64,000 bases of DNA from Conexibacter arvalis. GTDB taxonomy: Bacteria > Actinomycetota > Thermoleophilia > Solirubrobacterales > Solirubrobacteraceae. Shown piece by piece: positions 24,237 to 33,661 of this stretch (position 1 is the first letter of the stretch; each line of letters starts with the position of its first letter). The stretch lies in NCBI RefSeq assembly GCF_014199525.1, contig NZ_JACHNU010000001.1:970182-1034181 (forward strand). The letters are read 5' to 3'. The notes below the pieces were generated by a model. The model had not been told where the DNA came from and ran no database searches. It saw only the letters and a list, made by a program, of their open reading frames with translations. The translations under genes and the position numbers were made by a program.

Positions 24237-24854
24237 ATGGCGACGCGAACCGAGCCGCGCGGAACGCGCGGCAGCCATGATCCCGAGCAGACGCGCCGGC
24301 TGCTGATCGACAGCGCGCTGGCGCTGTTCAGCGACCGCGGCTTCCACGGCACCTCGGTGCAGGAGATCGTCGAGCGCGCGCACGTGACGAAGGGCGCCTT
24401 CTACCACCACTTCGACAGCAAGGAGGACGTCCTCGCGCTGATCCACGAGCGGTTCCTCGACGCGTGGCGCGCGTCGCTGGAGCGGATCGTCGCCGAGCTC
24501 GCGTCGCCGGCCGACCAGCTGCGCGAGGCGATCCGCGAGTCGGTGCTGGCGGTCGCGCGCCACCGCCAGCAGGTCGCCGTCTTCTTCCAGGAGCGCCGCT
24601 GCCTGACCGGCAGACGCGCGCTCGAGGTCGACCGCAAGCGCGACGCGATCGACCGCGCGATGGACGCGATCGTGCACGCCGGCGTCGAGCAGGGCCTCTT
24701 CGACCGGCGCACGACCGCGCGCGTCGCCGTCCTCGGGATCGTCGGCATGTCGGCCTGGGTCCACCAGTGGTACCGCCCCGAGGACCCGATGCCGGCCGAC
24801 CGGGTCGCCGACGAGCTGGCCGCCCTCGCGCTCGACGGCCTGCTCGTCCGCTGA
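24237..24854 (+). CDS. TetR-family transcriptional regulator
   Basis: About 205 residues. The HTH is RRLLIDSALALFSDRGFHGTSVQEIVERAHVTKGAFYHHFDSKEDVL; the TKGAFYHHF recognition helix is frequent in regulators of fatty-acid and CoA-ester metabolism. The C-terminal domain has VFFQERRCLTG and VGMSAWVHQWYRPEDP, similar to KstR2/FadR-like TetR proteins. Start ATG 24237 or, four codons earlier, 24225. It is divergent from glutamate decarboxylase and only 7 nt from the convergent end of ilvD. Its ligand is unknown. Confidence 0.87.
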   Translation: MATRTEPRGTRGSHDPEQTRRLLIDSALALFSDRGFHGTSVQEIVERAHVTKGAFYHHFDSKEDVLALIHERFLDAWRASLERIVAELASPADQLREAIRESVLAVARHRQQVAVFFQERRCLTGRRALEVDRKRDAIDRAMDAIVHAGVEQGLFDRRTTARVAVLGIVGMSAWVHQWYRPEDPMPADRVADELAALALDGLLVR

Positions 24855-24861
24855 CCAGGGC

Positions 24862-26763
24862 CTACGCGACCGGCGTGCCGCCGGCGTCGCGCTCGGCCAT
24901 CGCCGCGACCGCGCGCTCGACGGCCGCGACATCGCGGACGGCGCCGGTGTCGGCGGAGGTCGCCATCGCGGCGTAGGCGCGCAGCGCCGGGGAGACCTGG
25001 CGCGGGCGCGGCGCGGCGGGGGCGTAGCCGCCGTTCGCCTCCAGCTCGCGGCGCCGCTCGGCCAGCTCGTCGTCGGAGACGGCGAGGTTGATCGTGCGGG
25101 CGGGGATGTCGATCTCGATCGTGTCGCCGCTGCGCACCAGCGCGATCGCGCCGCCGCTCGCCGCCTCGGGCGAGACGTGGCCGATCGAGAGGCCCGAGGT
25201 GCCGCCGGAGAAGCGGCCGTCGGTCAGCAGCGCGCACTCCTTGCCGAGGCCGCGGCCCTTCAGGTAGGAGGTCGGGTAGAGCATCTCCTGCATGCCGGGG
25301 CCGCCGCGCGGGCCCTCGTAGCGGATCACGACCACGTCGCCCGGTCTGACGCCGCCGGCGAGGATCGTCTCGACGGCGTCCTCCTGCGACTCGACGACGA
25401 CCGCCGGGCCGCTGAATCTGAGGATCGACTCGTCGACGCCGGCCGTCTTCACCACGCATCCCCGCGTGGCGACGTTGCCGTAGAGGATCGCGAGGCCGCC
25501 GTCGGCCGAGTAGGCGTGGTCGACGTCGCGAATGCAGCCGTCGGCGGCGTCGAGGTCGAGCGACTCCCACCGCTCCGACTGCGAGAAGGCGGTCGCCGAG
25601 CGTCTGCAGCCGGGCGCGGCGTGGAACAGCTCGACGGCGACCTCGGCCGGTCTCGGGCCGCGCACGTCCCACGTCTGCAGCCACTCGTCCATCGTGCGCG
25701 CGTGGACGGTCGTCACGTCTTCGTTCAGCAGGCCGCCGCGGCGCAGCTCGCCGAGGATCGCGGGGATGCCGCCGGCGCGGTGGACGTCCTCCATCAGGTA
25801 GTGGCCGTTGGGCGCGACCTTGCAGACGCACGGCACGCGGCGCGAGATCGCGTCGATGTCGGCCATCGTGAAGTCGACCTCGGCCTCCTGCGCGGCGGCG
25901 AGCAGGTGGAGGACGGTGTTGGTCGAGCCGCCCATCGCGACGTCGAGCGTCATCGCGTTCTCGAACGCCTCGCGGGTCGCGACGGCGCGGGGGAGGATCG
26001 AGGCGTCGTCCTCGCCGTAGAACCGTCTGCACAGCTCGACGGCGGTGGCGCCGGCCGCCTCGTACAGCTCCTTGCGCGCGGTGTGGGTCGCGAGCGTCGA
26101 GCCGTTGCCGGGCAGCGAGAGGCCGAGCGCCTCGGTCAGGCAGTTCATCGAGTTGGCGGTGAACATGCCCGAGCAGGAGCCGCAGGTCGGGCAGGCGGCC
26201 TCCTCGATCAGCGCCATGTCGTCGTCGCTGACCGACGGCGAGACGGCCTCGGCCATCGCGGTGATCAGGTTGAGGCCCTTGCGCACGGTGCCGTCGACCA
26301 GCGTCGCGGTGCCGCCCTCCATCGGGCCGCCGGAGACGAAGACGGTCGGGATGTTCAGCCGCAGCGCGGCGTTCAGCATCCCCGGCGTGATCTTGTCGCA
26401 GTTGGAGATGCAGACCATCGCGTCGGCGCAGTGGGCGTTGACCATGTACTCGACGCTGTCGGCGATCAGGTCGCGCGAGGGCAGCGAGTAGAGCATCCCG
26501 TCGTGGCCCATCGCGATCCCGTCGTCGACCGCGATCGTGTTGAACTCGCGCGGGACGCCGCCGGCGGCGATCACCGCGTCGGCGACGACCTCGCCGACCG
26601 GCTTCAGGTGGGTGTGGCCGGGGACGAACTGGGTGTAGGAGTTGGCGATCGCCACGATCGGCTTGCCGAAGTCCTCGCGCGCTACGCCGGCCGCGCGCAG
26701 CAGGGCGCGGGCGCCGGCCATGTTGCGGCCGTGGGTGACGGTGCGGGACCGCAGCGGTGCCAT
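24862..26763 (-). CDS. ilvD: Dihydroxy-acid dehydratase
   Basis: A 633-residue Fe-S dehydratase of the IlvD/Edd family, making 2-oxoisovalerate and 2-oxo-3-methylvalerate in valine/isoleucine synthesis. Cluster cysteines are in [10 protein letters not shown] and [53 protein letters not shown] and the C-terminal region match IlvD rather than sugar-acid dehydratases, although some sugar-acid enzymes are similar. ATG 26763 has GGAGACGAACCACC upstream. It is alone rather than with ilvBNC. The divergent TetR gene and twin operators suggest specific control. Confidence 0.93.
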   Translation of the reverse strand: MAPLRSRTVTHGRNMAGARALLRAAGVAREDFGKPIVAIANSYTQFVPGHTHLKPVGEVVADAVIAAGGVPREFNTIAVDDGIAMGHDGMLYSLPSRDLIADSVEYMVNAHCADAMVCISNCDKITPGMLNAALRLNIPTVFVSGGPMEGGTATLVDGTVRKGLNLITAMAEAVSPSVSDDDMALIEEAACPTCGSCSGMFTANSMNCLTEALGLSLPGNGSTLATHTARKELYEAAGATAVELCRRFYGEDDASILPRAVATREAFENAMTLDVAMGGSTNTVLHLLAAAQEAEVDFTMADIDAISRRVPCVCKVAPNGHYLMEDVHRAGGIPAILGELRRGGLLNEDVTTVHARTMDEWLQTWDVRGPRPAEVAVELFHAAPGCRRSATAFSQSERWESLDLDAADGCIRDVDHAYSADGGLAILYGNVATRGCVVKTAGVDESILRFSGPAVVVESQEDAVETILAGGVRPGDVVVIRYEGPRGGPGMQEMLYPTSYLKGRGLGKECALLTDGRFSGGTSGLSIGHVSPEAASGGAIALVRSGDTIEIDIPARTINLAVSDDELAERRRELEANGGYAPAAPRPRQVSPALRAYAAMATSADTGAVRDVAAVERAVAAMAERDAGGTPVA

Positions 26764-26813
26764 GGTGGTTCGTCTCCTCGTCGGTGCCGGGGTTTCGAGT
26801 CGCCGCAGGAGGT

Positions 26814-26829
26814 CGGAACGGGGATTCCG
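26814..26829. promoter_or_regulatory. CGGAA-N6-TTCCG operator candidate, ilvD side
   Basis: Perfect 5-base arms with spacer CGGGGA. Its centre is 39 bp from that of the second copy at 26853. It is positioned to control ilvD and the divergent tetR gene. Confidence 0.65.
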
Positions 26830-26852
26830 GGCGACGGTCTGCGATAGAGTAC

Positions 26853-26868
26853 CGGAATGGCCGTTCCG
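26853..26868. promoter_or_regulatory. CGGAA-N6-TTCCG operator candidate, over the tetR start
   Basis: Perfect 5-base arms with spacer TGGCCG; the left arm includes the A of the tetR ATG at 26857. It lies just after the -10-like TAGAGT (26845-26850), so a bound repressor would block initiation. Confidence 0.65.
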
Positions 26869-27414
26869 CCGCCATGGACATCGCTCACCTCCGACGAGAA
26901 GCGGGCGCGGACGCTCGCCGTCGCCAACGAGCTGTTCGCGCGCCAGGGGATCGCGGTCTCGATGCCGGCGCTCGCCGAGGCGGTCGGCGCCGGCGTCGGC
27001 TCGATCTACCGCCAGGTCGGCAGCAAGGAGGACGTGATCGCCGCGCTCGTGATCGAGCGCTCGCGGGTCCTGCGCGAGCGCTTCCTCGCGACGCTGGAGG
27101 AGCCCGACCCGTGGGCGGCGCTCGCCGCCGCGACCCACGCGACCGTCGACGACTGCGTCGCCGACGCGCTCACGCAGACGGCGTGGGACGAGGCCGCCTT
27201 CGCCTCCAAGGCGGTCCGCGAGGCCCGCGCCGGCGCGACCGAGGCGCTCGCGCTGATGACCGAGCGGGCCCGTGCCGCCGGCGAGCTGCGCGACGACGCG
27301 ACCCACGAGGACCTGCGGATCGTCTTCTGCGCGCTGCGCGAGCTCGGCGGCATCGGCCCCGACGCAGCCCACCGGCTCGCCGAGCTGGTGCTGCGCGGGA
27401 TGCGCGCCGGCTGA
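26857..27414 (+). CDS. TetR-family transcriptional regulator divergent from ilvD
   Basis: A 185-residue regulator. The HTH runs [45 protein letters not shown]; the ligand domain contains [21 protein letters not shown] -10-like TAGAGT ends 6 nt before the ATG, so the transcript is probably leaderless. Two CGGAA-N6-TTCCG repeats flank and overlap its promoter, pointing to autoregulation and control of ilvD; a third such site precedes pyruvate carboxylase. Confidence 0.87.
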   Translation: MAVPPPWTSLTSDEKRARTLAVANELFARQGIAVSMPALAEAVGAGVGSIYRQVGSKEDVIAALVIERSRVLRERFLATLEEPDPWAALAAATHATVDDCVADALTQTAWDEAAFASKAVREARAGATEALALMTERARAAGELRDDATHEDLRIVFCALRELGGIGPDAAHRLAELVLRGMRAG

Positions 27415-27493
27415 GGCGACTCGCGCCGCCGCGGCGCCCGGCTCCCTCCGCGCGTGCGGCGGCCGCGCGGGGGCCGCTCGTCCGGCCGCCCGC

Positions 27494-28930
27494 TCACCAC
27501 GGCGGCGGGAAGCGGCCCGCCGGGTCGTAGCGCTCGCGCACCGCGCGCAGCCGCTCCCACGCCTCCGCGCTGAAGCAGTGCGGCGCGCGCTCGGGGTGGC
27601 GCAGCACGTCGGTCTCGTTCAGGTAGCAGCCGGCGCGGAACGGCTCCATCGCCGCGGTCGTCGCGTCGGCCCAGTCGCCGTTGCGGTCGTCCGCGGCCGG
27701 GTCGTCCCACTTCGCCGCCCACGACAGGAAGCCGCGCGCCGCGACCGAGGCGGCGGCGTCGTGCGGCAGCTCCGGCGCGGTGCGGAAGTCGACCATGCCG
27801 AAGCTGCGGCGGTCCGGCGCGGCGGCGACCCGCTCGGCGAGCGCGGCGGCGGCGCCGACCGGGTCGTCGCTCCAGATCGTGTCGCTGACGACGCGCAGCC
27901 GCTCGCCGGTGATGCCGCCGCGGGCGTACAGCCGCGGGAAGTCGATCGGCAGCGGGCCGACCTGCTCGAGCGCGCCGGGCGGCGCGGCCGCGGCGAGGTC
28001 GCGGAGCGCGGCGCGGGCCTCGTCGGGGTCGTCGTGGAAGGCGATCGCGCGCACGCGGCAGAGCGGCGGGCGCGACTGGAGGCCGCGCGCCGCGGTCGGC
28101 CCGGCGGCGCCCGCGGCGGGCGCGAGCGAGGTGCCGGGCGCCCCTTCGCCGACCCGGCGAGCGTCGCCCGCGCCGTCGACGTCCCCCTCGAAGGCGGCGA
28201 ACCGCTCGAGGTCCGGTCGGCCGGCGTCTGCGTCGCGCTGGAGCCACTCGGCGACCGCGCGGGCGGCGCCGAGCGGATAGGTCCAGCCGGCCGCGTGCAT
28301 GCCGCGCGGGAGCGGGCGGGTCGCGAGGCGGAAGCCGACCGCGACGGCGGGGAAGCCGGCCCCGGCGCCGCGCGCCGCCCAGAAGAGGTCGGGGTCGCGC
28401 TCGGCGTCGATCGTGCGCAGCTCGCCGTCGGCGCAGACGACGTCGACCGCCTCGACGCCGAAGCAGGCGTACTCGCCCCACGAGCGGCCGTTGAAGCCCA
28501 TCCCGCCGCCGAGCAGGAAGCCGCCGATCCCGACGGTCGCGTGGTGGCCGGTCGGGAAGGCCCGGCCGCGCTCGGCGAGGAAGCGGGCGAGCGTGGCGGA
28601 GGCGATCCCGGGGCCGACGTGGGCCGTCTCGCCGTCGAGCGCGGCGCCGTCGAGCGCCGAGACGTCGAGCATCACGCCGCCGTCGCGCAGGAAGGTGCCG
28701 GCGTAGTTGTGGCCGCTGCCCTTGATCGCGACCGGCGCGCCCGCGGCCGCCGCGTGCCGCACGACGGCGACGACGTCGTCGACCGTCCGCGCCTGCACGA
28801 TCAGGTCCGGTCGGCGGGCGGGGAGGTTGCGCGCCCACAGGCTCGCCCGTCGCGCCGGCTCGTAGCCGGGCTCGCCGCGGCGCAGCACCGGAGCGCCGTC
28901 GAGCGGGAGATCGTCGCCGAGCGCCGCCAT
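27494..28930 (-). CDS. FAD-binding oxidoreductase, berberine-bridge-enzyme-like
   Basis: A 478-residue flavoprotein. The FAD domain has [20 protein letters not shown] and GSGHNYAG, whose histidine is the usual 8-alpha covalent FAD site; [21 protein letters not shown] is the second FAD segment. The cysteine that gives bicovalent FAD in many BBE-like oxidases is replaced by His in TGHHATVG, so attachment is probably single. The C-terminus [12 protein letters not shown] is a BBE-type end. No signal peptide is seen. -10-like TATATT (28945-28940, minus strand) lies 9 nt before ATG 28930. Substrate unknown: sugars, alcohols and alkaloids are all known for the family. Confidence 0.85.
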   Translation of the reverse strand: MAALGDDLPLDGAPVLRRGEPGYEPARRASLWARNLPARRPDLIVQARTVDDVVAVVRHAAAAGAPVAIKGSGHNYAGTFLRDGGVMLDVSALDGAALDGETAHVGPGIASATLARFLAERGRAFPTGHHATVGIGGFLLGGGMGFNGRSWGEYACFGVEAVDVVCADGELRTIDAERDPDLFWAARGAGAGFPAVAVGFRLATRPLPRGMHAAGWTYPLGAARAVAEWLQRDADAGRPDLERFAAFEGDVDGAGDARRVGEGAPGTSLAPAAGAAGPTAARGLQSRPPLCRVRAIAFHDDPDEARAALRDLAAAAPPGALEQVGPLPIDFPRLYARGGITGERLRVVSDTIWSDDPVGAAAALAERVAAAPDRRSFGMVDFRTAPELPHDAAASVAARGFLSWAAKWDDPAADDRNGDWADATTAAMEPFRAGCYLNETDVLRHPERAPHCFSAEAWERLRAVRERYDPAGRFPPPW

Positions 28931-29050
28931 CGCGGCGACAATATACAGTCGCCAGAGGCATCCATCGGATGCGTCCCGACGCGATGCTCGACCCTCAGCG
29001 GCCGGCCGCTCCCGCCGATGAGTTCGCGCCGCCGCTGCGGTCGTAGGGGC

Positions 29051-29335
29051 ATGCTGATCATCGCCGGTCACCTCCTCGTCGACCCCGCCGACCGCGACGC
29101 CTACGTGCGCGACTGCGCCGCCGTCGTCGAGCTGGCGCGCGCCGCCCCGGGCTGTCTCGACTTCGCCCTCACCGCCGACTCGCTCGACCCCGCGCGCGTC
29201 AACGTCTACGAGCGCTGGCGGGACGACGCCGCGCTCGACGCCTTCCGCGGCTCGGGCCCGGACGGCGCCGTCGCCGCGCGCATCGTCGCCGCCGACGTCC
29301 GCAAGCACCGCGTGGCGTCGACCGAGGCTGCGTGA
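29051..29335 (+). CDS. Antibiotic biosynthesis monooxygenase (ABM) domain protein
   Basis: A 94-residue single ABM ferredoxin-like domain: MLIIAGHLLVDPADRDAYV, ELARAAPGCLDFALTAD, NVYERWRDDAALDAF and a closing VRKHRVAS. Such proteins are dimeric cofactor-free oxygenases, haem-degrading enzymes or quinol mono-oxygenases; this one has no haem-ligand signature I can recognise. ATG 29051 was chosen because it begins the domain and follows GTAGGGG. It is divergent from the BBE-like oxidase, suggesting a shared redox role. Confidence 0.82.
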   Translation: MLIIAGHLLVDPADRDAYVRDCAAVVELARAAPGCLDFALTADSLDPARVNVYERWRDDAALDAFRGSGPDGAVAARIVAADVRKHRVASTEAA

Positions 29336-29339
29336 GGGC

Positions 29340-29373
29340 GCTGTTGCGCGAGCGTCTCCGTTCGCGCAACAGC
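29340..29373. terminator. Perfect hairpin between convergent genes
   Basis: Twelve-base arms GCTGTTGCGCGA and TCGCGCAACAGC around a 10-base loop, 5 nt after the ABM gene stop. The opposing minus-strand gene ends 69 nt further on. Probably a two-way terminator. Confidence 0.65.
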
Positions 29374-29441
29374 CGTCGGCGGCTCGGCCCCGACGCTGGA
29401 GGAGGCCGGCGCCGACCTGGTGCAGTCGCCCAGCGCGGCGC

Positions 29442-30518
29442 TCACTCCCGGTCGGCCCGCTCCCGCGCGGCGCGCGCCTCCGCGAGTCGCGTCGCGGCCG
29501 CTTCGTGCTCGGCGCGACGCGCGGCGGCGGCGCGCTCGGCCGCCTCCAGCTCCCGTGCCGCCGCCGCCAGCTCGTCCTCCGCCGCTGCGACCGCGGCGTC
29601 GGCCCGCTCGATCCGCCGCGCCCGCTCCGCCGCCGCGCGCTCCGCTGCGGCCTTCTCGGCCGCGGCGCGCTCGGCGGCGGCTTTCTCGGCCGCGGCGCGC
29701 TCGGCGGCGGCTTTCTCGGCCGCGGCGCGCTCGGCGGCGGCTTTCTCGGCCGCGGCGCGCTCGGCGGCGGTCTTCTCGGCCGCGGCGCGCTCGGCGGCGG
29801 TCTTCTCGGCCGCTGCGCGCTCGGCGGCGGTCTTCTCGGCCGCTGCGCGCTCGGCGGCGGTCCGCTCCAGCTCTGCGGCTTCCGCGGCGGCGGGCGCCGC
29901 GGCGGAGTCGTCGGCCGCGGGAGCCCCCATTCGGGCGGCGTCCTGGGGTGCCGCCCTTCTCGGCGCGGCAGGCGCGGCGTCTCGAGCGGCCGCTCTTCTC
30001 CCTGCGGCGCGCGGCGCGGGCGCCGCCGGCGGCACGATCCCGCCGAGGTCGCCGAAGCCGCTGGCGACCTGCTCGCGCAGCAGCCGGCTGCGCGCGATCT
30101 CGGCGAGCACGTCGGCGTCGACGGCAGCGGCGCGCAGCGTGGCGCGGATCTTCTCCAGCGTCGGCGGATCGGTCGCCGGCGCGGCGGCCGCGACCGCATC
30201 GGCGGCGGCGCGGACGCGCTGCTCGGCGTCGCGCAGCGAGGTCGCGTCGGCGCCGCCGCCGAGCAGGTCGCGGTGGGCGGCGTGCAGCGCATCGACCGCT
30301 TCGGCGAGCGCGCCGACCAGCTCGGGACGCTCGCGCGCCGCGACGTTCAGCGCCCACGCAGCCCGCGTCGGCCGCCGCAGTCTTCTCACGCGCGCGGCGC
30401 CGGCTCTGTCGCCAGCCTCCCGCAGCCGCTTGGCGAGCGCGTCGCGCGCCGCGACGAACTGCTCGGGAGCCGCCGCGTAGAGCGCCGCGATCGCGTCGTC
30501 GTCGGAGTCGGACCTCAC
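29442..30518 (-). CDS. Alanine-rich coiled-coil protein with decapeptide repeats
   Basis: About 358 residues from GTG 30518 (the longer frame upstream is proline-rich and unlikely). Residues 1-190 are helical and contain a segment like other actinobacterial proteins of unknown function (RPTRAAWALNVAARERPELV, then ATLRAAAVDADVLAEI). The C-terminal half is a long charged helix of about eight repeats of an ERAAAEKTAA-type decapeptide followed by more Ala/Arg/Glu-rich helix, resembling the TolA stalk. No signal peptide or membrane segment is evident. Function unknown; a structural or spacer role is likely. Confidence 0.7.
   Translation of the reverse strand: MRSDSDDDAIAALYAAAPEQFVAARDALAKRLREAGDRAGAARVRRLRRPTRAAWALNVAARERPELVGALAEAVDALHAAHRDLLGGGADATSLRDAEQRVRAAADAVAAAAPATDPPTLEKIRATLRAAAVDADVLAEIARSRLLREQVASGFGDLGGIVPPAAPAPRAAGRRAAARDAAPAAPRRAAPQDAARMGAPAADDSAAAPAAAEAAELERTAAERAAAEKTAAERAAAEKTAAERAAAEKTAAERAAAEKAAAERAAAEKAAAERAAAEKAAAERAAAEKAAAERAAAERARRIERADAAVAAAEDELAAAARELEAAERAAAARRAEHEAAATRLAEARAARERADRE
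29641..29878. repeat. 30-bp in-frame tandem repeat
   Basis: Seven exact-length 30-bp units from 29641 to 29850 plus part of an eighth. Units differ by one or two bases (CTTTCTC/TCTTCTC, CGCGGCGCG/CGCTGCGCG). Each encodes ten residues of the coiled coil, so copy-number change would keep the frame. Confidence 0.9.
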
Positions 30519-30595
30519 GTCGCGAGACGCTAGCGCGGTCGCTGGTGGGCGCGGCGGTGGCACCAGCACCCCGGCCTGAGGGAGGAGGGGCGACT

Positions 30596-30616
30596 TGGGG
30601 GTGCATATCACCCCCA
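30596..30616. terminator. TGGGGGTG-CATAT-CACCCCCA hairpin
   Basis: Perfect 8-base arms in the 170-bp gap between scoB (ending at 30688) and the coiled-coil gene start (30518), both on the minus strand. Either the end of the scoAB transcript or an operator for the downstream gene. Confidence 0.45.
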
Positions 30617-30687
30617 GGGCGCCACTGGTCCGCTCAGGCGGTCGCGCTGTGGGAGCGGGCGGAGAGCGCGCTCGAGCTGCCGATCCT

Positions 30688-31380
30688 CTAGCTGGCCACG
30701 ACGGGCTCGGAATCGCCGTCCGCGCCGGCCACGCGGAACTCCGCCTCCGTGCGCTCGCGCACCTGCTCGACGGTGACGCCGGGCTGGGTCTCGACGAGCA
30801 CGAGCTCGCGGGAGCCGTCGGCGGCGCGCGGGAGGTCGAAGACGGCGAGGTCGGTGATCAGCCGGTCGACGACGCCGCGGCCGGTCAGCGGCAGCGTGCA
30901 GGCGGGCTTGACCTTCGACTCACCGGCCTTGCTGAGGTGCTCCATCACGACGACGGTCCGCTTGGCGCCGTGGACGAGGTCCATCGCGCCGCCCATGCCC
31001 TTGACGAGCTTGCCGGGGACCATCCAGTTGGCGAGGTCGCCGCCGGCCGACACCTCCATGCCGCCAAGGATCGCCAGGTCGACGTGGCCGCCGCGGATCA
31101 TCGCGAACGACTCGGCGCTGTCGAAGTAGGCGTGGCCGGCGACGGCGGTGACCGTCTCCTTGCCGGCGTTGATCAGGTCGGGGTCGACCTCGTCCTCGGT
31201 CGGGTAGGGGCCGATGCCGAGCAGGCCGTTCTCGGACTGGAGCAACACGCCGGCTCTGGCGACGCCGACGTCGGCCAGCAGCGTCGGCATGCCGATCCCG
31301 AGGTTGACGACCATGCCGTCGGCGATCTCCTGCGCGGCGCGGGCGATGATCAGCTCGCGCGGGGTGACGGTGGCGCTCAT
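30688..31380 (-). CDS. scoB: 3-oxoacid CoA-transferase subunit B
   Basis: A 230-residue subunit. [18 protein letters not shown] begins the domain, and the catalytic glutamate is in [51 protein letters not shown] is the family signature. With ScoA it transfers CoA from succinyl-CoA to acetoacetate; the beta-ketoadipate enzyme PcaJ is a close alternative. ATG 31380 overlaps the scoA stop (ATGA). Confidence 0.92.
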   Translation of the reverse strand: MSATVTPRELIIARAAQEIADGMVVNLGIGMPTLLADVGVARAGVLLQSENGLLGIGPYPTEDEVDPDLINAGKETVTAVAGHAYFDSAESFAMIRGGHVDLAILGGMEVSAGGDLANWMVPGKLVKGMGGAMDLVHGAKRTVVVMEHLSKAGESKVKPACTLPLTGRGVVDRLITDLAVFDLPRAADGSRELVLVETQPGVTVEQVRERTEAEFRVAGADGDSEPVVAS

Positions 31381-32087
31381 CGGCTCGCCACCATCCGCCG
31401 CTCGATCCGCTTCTCGCCCGGCGGCGCCTGCACGACGCGCTGGACGTAGAGCCCCGGCGTGTGGATCGCGTCGCCGTCGAGCTCGCCGACCTCGACCAGC
31501 TGCTCGACCTCCGCGATCGTGACGCGGCCGGCCGCGGCGGCGAGCGGGTTGAAGTTGCGGGCGGTGCGGCGGTAGACGAGGTTGCCGAGCGCGTCGCCCT
31601 TCCATGCGCGCACGAGCGCGAAGTCGGCGACGATCGCGTGCTCGAGCACGTGGTCGCGCCCGTCGAAGGCGCGCGTCTCCTTGCCGTCGGCGACCGGCGT
31701 GCCGACGCCGGCCGGCGTGTAGAAGGCCGGGATCCCGGCGCCGCCGGCGCGCAGCCGCTCGGCGAGCGTGCCCTGCGGCACCAGCTCGACCTCCAGCTCG
31801 CCGGAGAGGAACAGCCGCTCGAAGGTCTTGTTCTCGCCGACGTAGGAGGAGACCATCTTGCGGATCTGCCCGTTGGCGAGCAGCAGGCCGAGGCCGGCGT
31901 CGTCGACTCCGCAGTTGTTGCTGACCGCGGTCAGGTCGCGCGCCCCCTGGTCGCGCAGGGCGGCGATCGTCGCCTGCGGGATCCCGCACAGGCCGAAGCC
32001 GCCGACCGCGAGCGTCGCGCCGTCGCGGACGTCGGCGACCGCCTCCGCCGCGCTCGCGACCACCTTGCCCGCCGTTCCCGTCGTCAT
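31377..32087 (-). CDS. scoA: 3-oxoacid CoA-transferase subunit A
   Basis: A 236-residue subunit. [22 protein letters not shown] and [16 protein letters not shown] are the CoA-binding family motifs; [17 protein letters not shown] and [13 protein letters not shown]-like segments complete the fold. A strong ribosome site (AAGGAGGAG) precedes ATG 32087. It is the first gene of scoAB and is divergent from a LysR gene, the usual arrangement for LysR-activated catabolic operons. PcaI remains possible. Confidence 0.92.
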   Translation of the reverse strand: MTTGTAGKVVASAAEAVADVRDGATLAVGGFGLCGIPQATIAALRDQGARDLTAVSNNCGVDDAGLGLLLANGQIRKMVSSYVGENKTFERLFLSGELEVELVPQGTLAERLRAGGAGIPAFYTPAGVGTPVADGKETRAFDGRDHVLEHAIVADFALVRAWKGDALGNLVYRRTARNFNPLAAAAGRVTIAEVEQLVEVGELDGDAIHTPGLYVQRVVQAPPGEKRIERRMVASR

Positions 32088-32175
32088 CGCTCCTCCTTCG
32101 TCTCGCGTCGGTGCGCGTCACGGCCACTGTGAGGCGCGGCGATTGAGAAGTCCAAGACCAAACCAGTCCGACTGT

Positions 32176-32191
32176 TATAAGTGGCGCTTAT
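32176..32191. promoter_or_regulatory. LysR box ATAAG-TGGCG-CTTAT overlapping -10 and start
   Basis: A 15-bp inverted repeat (32177-32191) that contains the LysR consensus T-N11-A. It overlaps the -10-like TATAAG (32176-32181) and the ATG (32190) of the LysR gene, giving an obvious autorepression site facing scoAB. Confidence 0.6.
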
Positions 32192-33122
32192 GGAACTGCG
32201 GCAGCTGCGCTACCTCGTCGCGCTCGCCGACGAAGGCCACTTCACGCGCGCGGCGGCCCGCTCGCGCGTCGCCCAGCCGGCGCTGTCGCAGCAGATCCGC
32301 AAGCTGGAGGAGGAGCTGGGCGTCGCGCTCGTCGACCGCACGACGCGCCGCGTCGCGCTGACCGCCGCCGGCGCGGCGCTGGTCGCGCGCGCACGGCGGG
32401 TGCTCGCCGAGCTCGACGCCGCCGACGCCGAGCTGCAGCAGCTGACCGGACTGCTCGCCGGCCGTCTCACGATCGGGATCACGACGACCCCCGGCCCGCT
32501 CGACCTGGTGCCGCTGCTGGAGCGCTTCCACGCCCGCCACCCCGCCGTCGAGCTGGTCGTGCGCGAGGGGCTGAGCGTCCGCCTGGCCGCGGAGCTGCGC
32601 GCCGACGCGCTCGACGTCGCGCTGCTGTCGGGCGCCGCGCCGGAGGACCGCGGCCGGCTCGAACTGGAGCCGCTGGCGCGCGAGCCGCTGGTCGTCGCGC
32701 TCGGCCCCTCGCATCGGCTCGCCGGCCGGCGCCGGATCGCGATGCGCGAGCTGCGCGACGAGAGCTTCGTCGCCTTCCGCGAGGGCGCGACGATCCGCGA
32801 GGCGGTCGCGCGCGCCGCGCTCGACGCCGGCTTCGCGCCGCGGATCGCCTTCGAGATCCAGGAGGTCGCCCGCGCCCGCGCGATCGTCGCCGCCGGCCTC
32901 GGCGTCGCCGTGCTGCCGCGCTCCGACGCGACCGCGCCCGGTCCCCCCGTCGCGACGGCCGCGCTCGTGAAGCCGGCGCTGACGCACGCGATCTCGCTCG
33001 CCGTCCGCGGCGGCCGCCGTCACGCTCCCGCCGCGCGGGCGCTGCTGGCGCTGGCGCGCGAGACCTACGGCGCCGGCGACCGGCGCCGGTCGCGCCCCGC
33101 GCCGTCGGTCGATTCGTCATGA
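32190..33122 (+). CDS. LysR-family transcriptional regulator
   Basis: A 310-residue regulator: N-terminal wHTH MELRQLRYLVALADEGHFTRAAARSRVAQPALSQQIRKLEEELG, then a periplasmic-binding-like effector domain starting GRLTIGITTTPG. GTG 32181 is an alternative start three codons upstream, but ATG 32190 gives the standard LysR N-terminus. It is divergent from scoAB and its stop overlaps the start of the phosphatase-like gene (ATGA at 33119). Confidence 0.92.
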   Translation: MELRQLRYLVALADEGHFTRAAARSRVAQPALSQQIRKLEEELGVALVDRTTRRVALTAAGAALVARARRVLAELDAADAELQQLTGLLAGRLTIGITTTPGPLDLVPLLERFHARHPAVELVVREGLSVRLAAELRADALDVALLSGAAPEDRGRLELEPLAREPLVVALGPSHRLAGRRRIAMRELRDESFVAFREGATIREAVARAALDAGFAPRIAFEIQEVARARAIVAAGLGVAVLPRSDATAPGPPVATAALVKPALTHAISLAVRGGRRHAPAARALLALARETYGAGDRRRSRPAPSVDSS

Positions 33123-33601
33123 TCGGCCCGATGGCATGGGAGATCGGCCCGGGCGTGATCGAGCTGCCCGACGGCGCGCGCCTGCGCGGCCGCGGGCTCC
33201 GCGACGGCGCGATCCCCGAGCCGCCGCCGGAGTGGGGCCTCTACCTGCTCGGCAGGCCGCCGGCGGACGCGCCGTGGCCCGGCCGGTGGCTGCGCTGCCG
33301 GGACTTCTCCGTGCCGCGCGACCTCGCCGACGCGCGTTCTGCGTTCGAGGAGGCCCATCGCCGCGCGCGCGACGGCGTGCGGGTCGAGGTGGCATGTGGC
33401 GGCGGCAAGGGGCGCACGGGCGTCGCGCTGGCGTGCATCGCGCAGCTCGCCGGCGTCCCCGCCCACGAGGCGACCGCGTGGGTCCGTCAGCGCTACGACT
33501 CCCGTGCGGTCGAGACGCCGTGGCAGCGGCGCTGGGTGCGGCGCTTTGCGGCTGGCGGTTCGGTGCCGCCGGCGCAGCGTTCCAGCGGCCGTTTGGATTA
33601 A
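33119..33601 (+). CDS. Protein-tyrosine-phosphatase-like protein
   Basis: A 160-residue protein. VACGGGKGRTGVALACIAQLAG holds the CX5R phosphatase loop (C-GGGKG-R) followed by TG; the residue before Cys is Ala rather than the usual His. A general acid could be Asp in CRDFSVPRD. This small family is found in actinobacteria beside unrelated genes. ATG 33119 overlaps the LysR stop, so the two are translationally coupled, although no functional link is obvious. Substrate unknown. Confidence 0.75.
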   Translation: MIGPMAWEIGPGVIELPDGARLRGRGLRDGAIPEPPPEWGLYLLGRPPADAPWPGRWLRCRDFSVPRDLADARSAFEEAHRRARDGVRVEVACGGGKGRTGVALACIAQLAGVPAHEATAWVRQRYDSRAVETPWQRRWVRRFAAGGSVPPAQRSSGRLD

Positions 33602-33661
33602 TTGAGCGCATGCACGACGGCACCTGCGCCCCGACGACCGTCGGGGCGCTGGCGGTCCGAA

